The translations under genes and the position numbers were made by a program. DNA of 6,453 bases from an uncultured Eubacteriales bacterium (lineage in GTDB: Bacteria; Bacillota; Clostridia; UMGS1883), in NCBI GenBank assembly GCA_905195005.1, contig CAJJUC010000140.1:1-6453 (forward strand). The letters run 5' to 3'. This document shows, piece by piece, positions 5,067 through 6,453 of the stretch (its first letter is position 1; every line of letters begins with the position of its first letter). A model generated the notes under the pieces. That model was not told the origin of the DNA and ran no database searches. It worked only from the letters and a program-made list of their open reading frames with translations.

Positions 5067-5765
5067 TTATCTTTTATGCGCCAGAATATCCTCGCCCTCA
5101 GCTTCGGAAATGCAGCCGTATTTAACCATTGAGCGGACAACCTTTTTCTGCCGCTTGGCGGCAAGACCGGGGTTTTTATCGGGCGAATATGCGCTCGGCG
5201 CGTTCGGAAGCCCTGCAAGCAGAGTACATTCGTAATCATCCATTTCGGACGGCTGCTTTGAGAAGTAGCCCTCGGCGGCGTCGTGAATATTATAATATCC
5301 GCTGCCGTAATAAATAACATTGAAATAAAACTCCAGAATCTCGCGCTTGGTGAATGATTTTTCAAGCTTAAACGCCGTAATCATTTCGGCAATCTTTCGC
5401 GAGGGAGTGTCGTCGCCCATATAGTACATATTTTTCGCGAGCTGCTGCGTGATTGTGCTGCCGCCCTCGGTCAGACTGCGCGTTTTTACATCGTTATAGA
5501 CGGCGCGGCATATCCCGATAATGTCAATTCCGTGATGCCCGTAAAACCGCCTGTCCTCAACGGCGACAACGGCGTTCGTGAACATTTCGGGGATTTTTTC
5601 GTACGGGGTGAAGCTTTCATCGGCTCTGATTTTTGCCGCCGCGTCTGCAAGCGGCATTTTCTTGGTTGCCGCGGTGTATTTCTGCCAGCCGAGATAAATG
5701 TTCCATGCGCACACTGCCAAAACAATCAGTAATATAAGGTTAAAGAATTTTTTCGTGCTTTTCAT
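5067..5765 (-). CDS. mtgA: Monofunctional peptidoglycan glycosyltransferase (GT51)
   Basis: Polymerises lipid II into glycan strands at the outer face of the membrane; it has no penicillin-binding transpeptidase domain. The 232-residue product has one N-terminal membrane segment (about residues 7-26, FFNLILLIVLAVCAWNIYLG) and then a complete GT51 domain. Motifs in order: AVEDRRFYGHHGID (68-81) with catalytic Glu70, GGSTITQQLAKN (101-112), RKIAE (123-127) with the second catalytic Glu127, KREILEFYFN (140-149), and AAEGYF (163-168). Length is normal for the monofunctional class, and no transpeptidase domain follows, so this is not a truncated class A PBP. The ATG at 5765 overlaps the TGA of the upstream regulator by 4 bases (ATGA), with AGGAGG 11 bases upstream inside the regulator gene, indicating translational coupling. 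No separate promoter is visible. Confidence 0.93.
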   Translation of the reverse strand: MKSTKKFFNLILLIVLAVCAWNIYLGWQKYTAATKKMPLADAAAKIRADESFTPYEKIPEMFTNAVVAVEDRRFYGHHGIDIIGICRAVYNDVKTRSLTEGGSTITQQLAKNMYYMGDDTPSRKIAEMITAFKLEKSFTKREILEFYFNVIYYGSGYYNIHDAAEGYFSKQPSEMDDYECTLLAGLPNAPSAYSPDKNPGLAAKRQKKVVRSMVKYGCISEAEGEDILAHKR

Positions 5766-6453
5766 ATGTTTTCAATCCTCCTGCTTTTAGTCTGAAGCGA
5801 TTTGGGGGTAACGCCCCGTATTTTGTGGAAAACGGCGGTGAAATAGCTGCTGCTGTTAAAGCCGCAGCGTGCCGCGGCCTCCGTGACGGAGATGTGCGAT
5901 GTGAGCAGAAGCCGTTCGGCATTTTTAACGCGCACAAGCGTTATATATTCATTCAGTCCGAAGCCGGTATACAGCTTAAACTGCCGCGAAAAGTGGCTTT
6001 CACTGACGGCAAAATGCCGCGCAACGGAGGAAAGCGAAATATCGGCTCCGTAATTATCGGCTATGTAATGAACGGCGCTTTCAACGGTGGGGTTCACGTT
6101 CCGCCGCCCGGGCTTGTAATCCTTTTCGTAAAGCCGCGTGAGCGCAATCAGAATTTCGCGGATATATCCCGAAATAAGCTCCTCGGAATACTCATCGGCA
6201 AGCTGCGCTTCCTTTTCCGCGCTGTAGATTATATTGCTGACGGGCGGCTTTTTAAAGCAGCCGAGGCGGAAGCATTCAAGGATTCTGTCATCGGGTCTTC
6301 TGAGAATAAATTCAGGCGTGAACGCAATCAGCATCCGTTCCGAGCCGCGCTCCTCAAGCGTTGCGGTTTTGTGGATAACGTGCGGCGGGATAAGCGCCAT
6401 GTCACCCTCGCGCAGGTCATAAACCTTGTCGCCGATAAAGTAACGCACGCTGC
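5762..6453 (-). CDS. AraC-family transcriptional regulator, 5' end outside the window
   Basis: DNA-binding regulator with an N-terminal cupin-like sensor and a C-terminal AraC double helix-turn-helix. The visible part opens in the cupin barrel (RYFIGDKVYDLREGDMALIPP, split around the conserved GD..LIPP...H pattern). The first helix-turn-helix is near ISLSSVARHFAVSESHFSRQFK and the second near ISVTEAAARCGFNSSSYFTAVFHK, followed by the family's G.TP end motif (GVTPKSLQ). The frame is open to the edge at 6453; a GTG at 6448 is internal, because the cupin strand is already under way, so the true start lies beyond the window. The ligand is unknown; such regulators often sense sugars or wall precursors. 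It ends with ATGA overlapping mtgA, so both are probably on one transcript. Confidence 0.92.
   Translation of the reverse strand, partial: SVRYFIGDKVYDLREGDMALIPPHVIHKTATLEERGSERMLIAFTPEFILRRPDDRILECFRLGCFKKPPVSNIIYSAEKEAQLADEYSEELISGYIREILIALTRLYEKDYKPGRRNVNPTVESAVHYIADNYGADISLSSVARHFAVSESHFSRQFKLYTGFGLNEYITLVRVKNAERLLLTSHISVTEAAARCGFNSSSYFTAVFHKIRGVTPKSLQTKSRRIENI

Noticed and set aside
1..6453. CRISPR array, phage, defence or transposase genes
   Set aside because: No regularly spaced repeats, no integrase, transposase, nuclease or toxin-antitoxin genes were seen. The window is mostly housekeeping DNA.

Overview
The window looks like chromosomal DNA from a Clostridia-type Firmicute, probably an anaerobic gut lineage of the Oscillospiraceae/Ruminococcaceae kind. 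The basis is AGGAGG-type ribosome sites, near-consensus sigma-A promoters with 17-base spacers, an S-layer-homology (SLH) surface protein with clostridial repeat domains, and clostridial-style threonyl-tRNA synthetase and 3-methyladenine glycosylase sequences. The lineage is inferred. All six supported genes lie on the minus strand, so transcription runs from high to low coordinates.

In transcription order: (1) 6453-5762, the C-terminal part of an AraC-family regulator whose 5' end is outside the window. It overlaps by 4 bases (ATGA) with (2) mtgA, a monofunctional peptidoglycan glycosyltransferase (5765-5067). (3) A 350-base gap (5066-4716) holds two neighbouring inverted-repeat elements, then a strong promoter and an 11-bp hairpin just upstream of (4) a divergent AAG/MPG-family DNA-3-methyladenine glycosylase (4715-4152). 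(5) Immediately after the glycosylase stop codon an SLH surface-protein reading frame opens in mid-domain. It has no signal peptide or credible start and ends at 2885, followed by a 15-bp stem terminator. (6) thrS (2703-943) has its own promoter, a short leader, a ThrRS without a full TGS domain, and a 15-bp stem terminator. (7) A 261-residue helical protein of unknown function (786-1) has its own promoter and ribosome site.

The genes do not form one pathway. AraC-mtgA is a translationally coupled pair. The glycosylase and thrS are single-gene housekeeping units, and the SLH frame looks like the 3' remnant of a larger surface-protein gene, joined to the glycosylase by deletion or rearrangement. 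I found no defence system, CRISPR array, transposase, tRNA or rRNA. The points most worth checking are the glycosylase/SLH junction, the active-site divergence of the glycosylase, the hairpin in its leader, the missing TGS domain of ThrRS, and the inverted-repeat elements between mtgA and the glycosylase gene.
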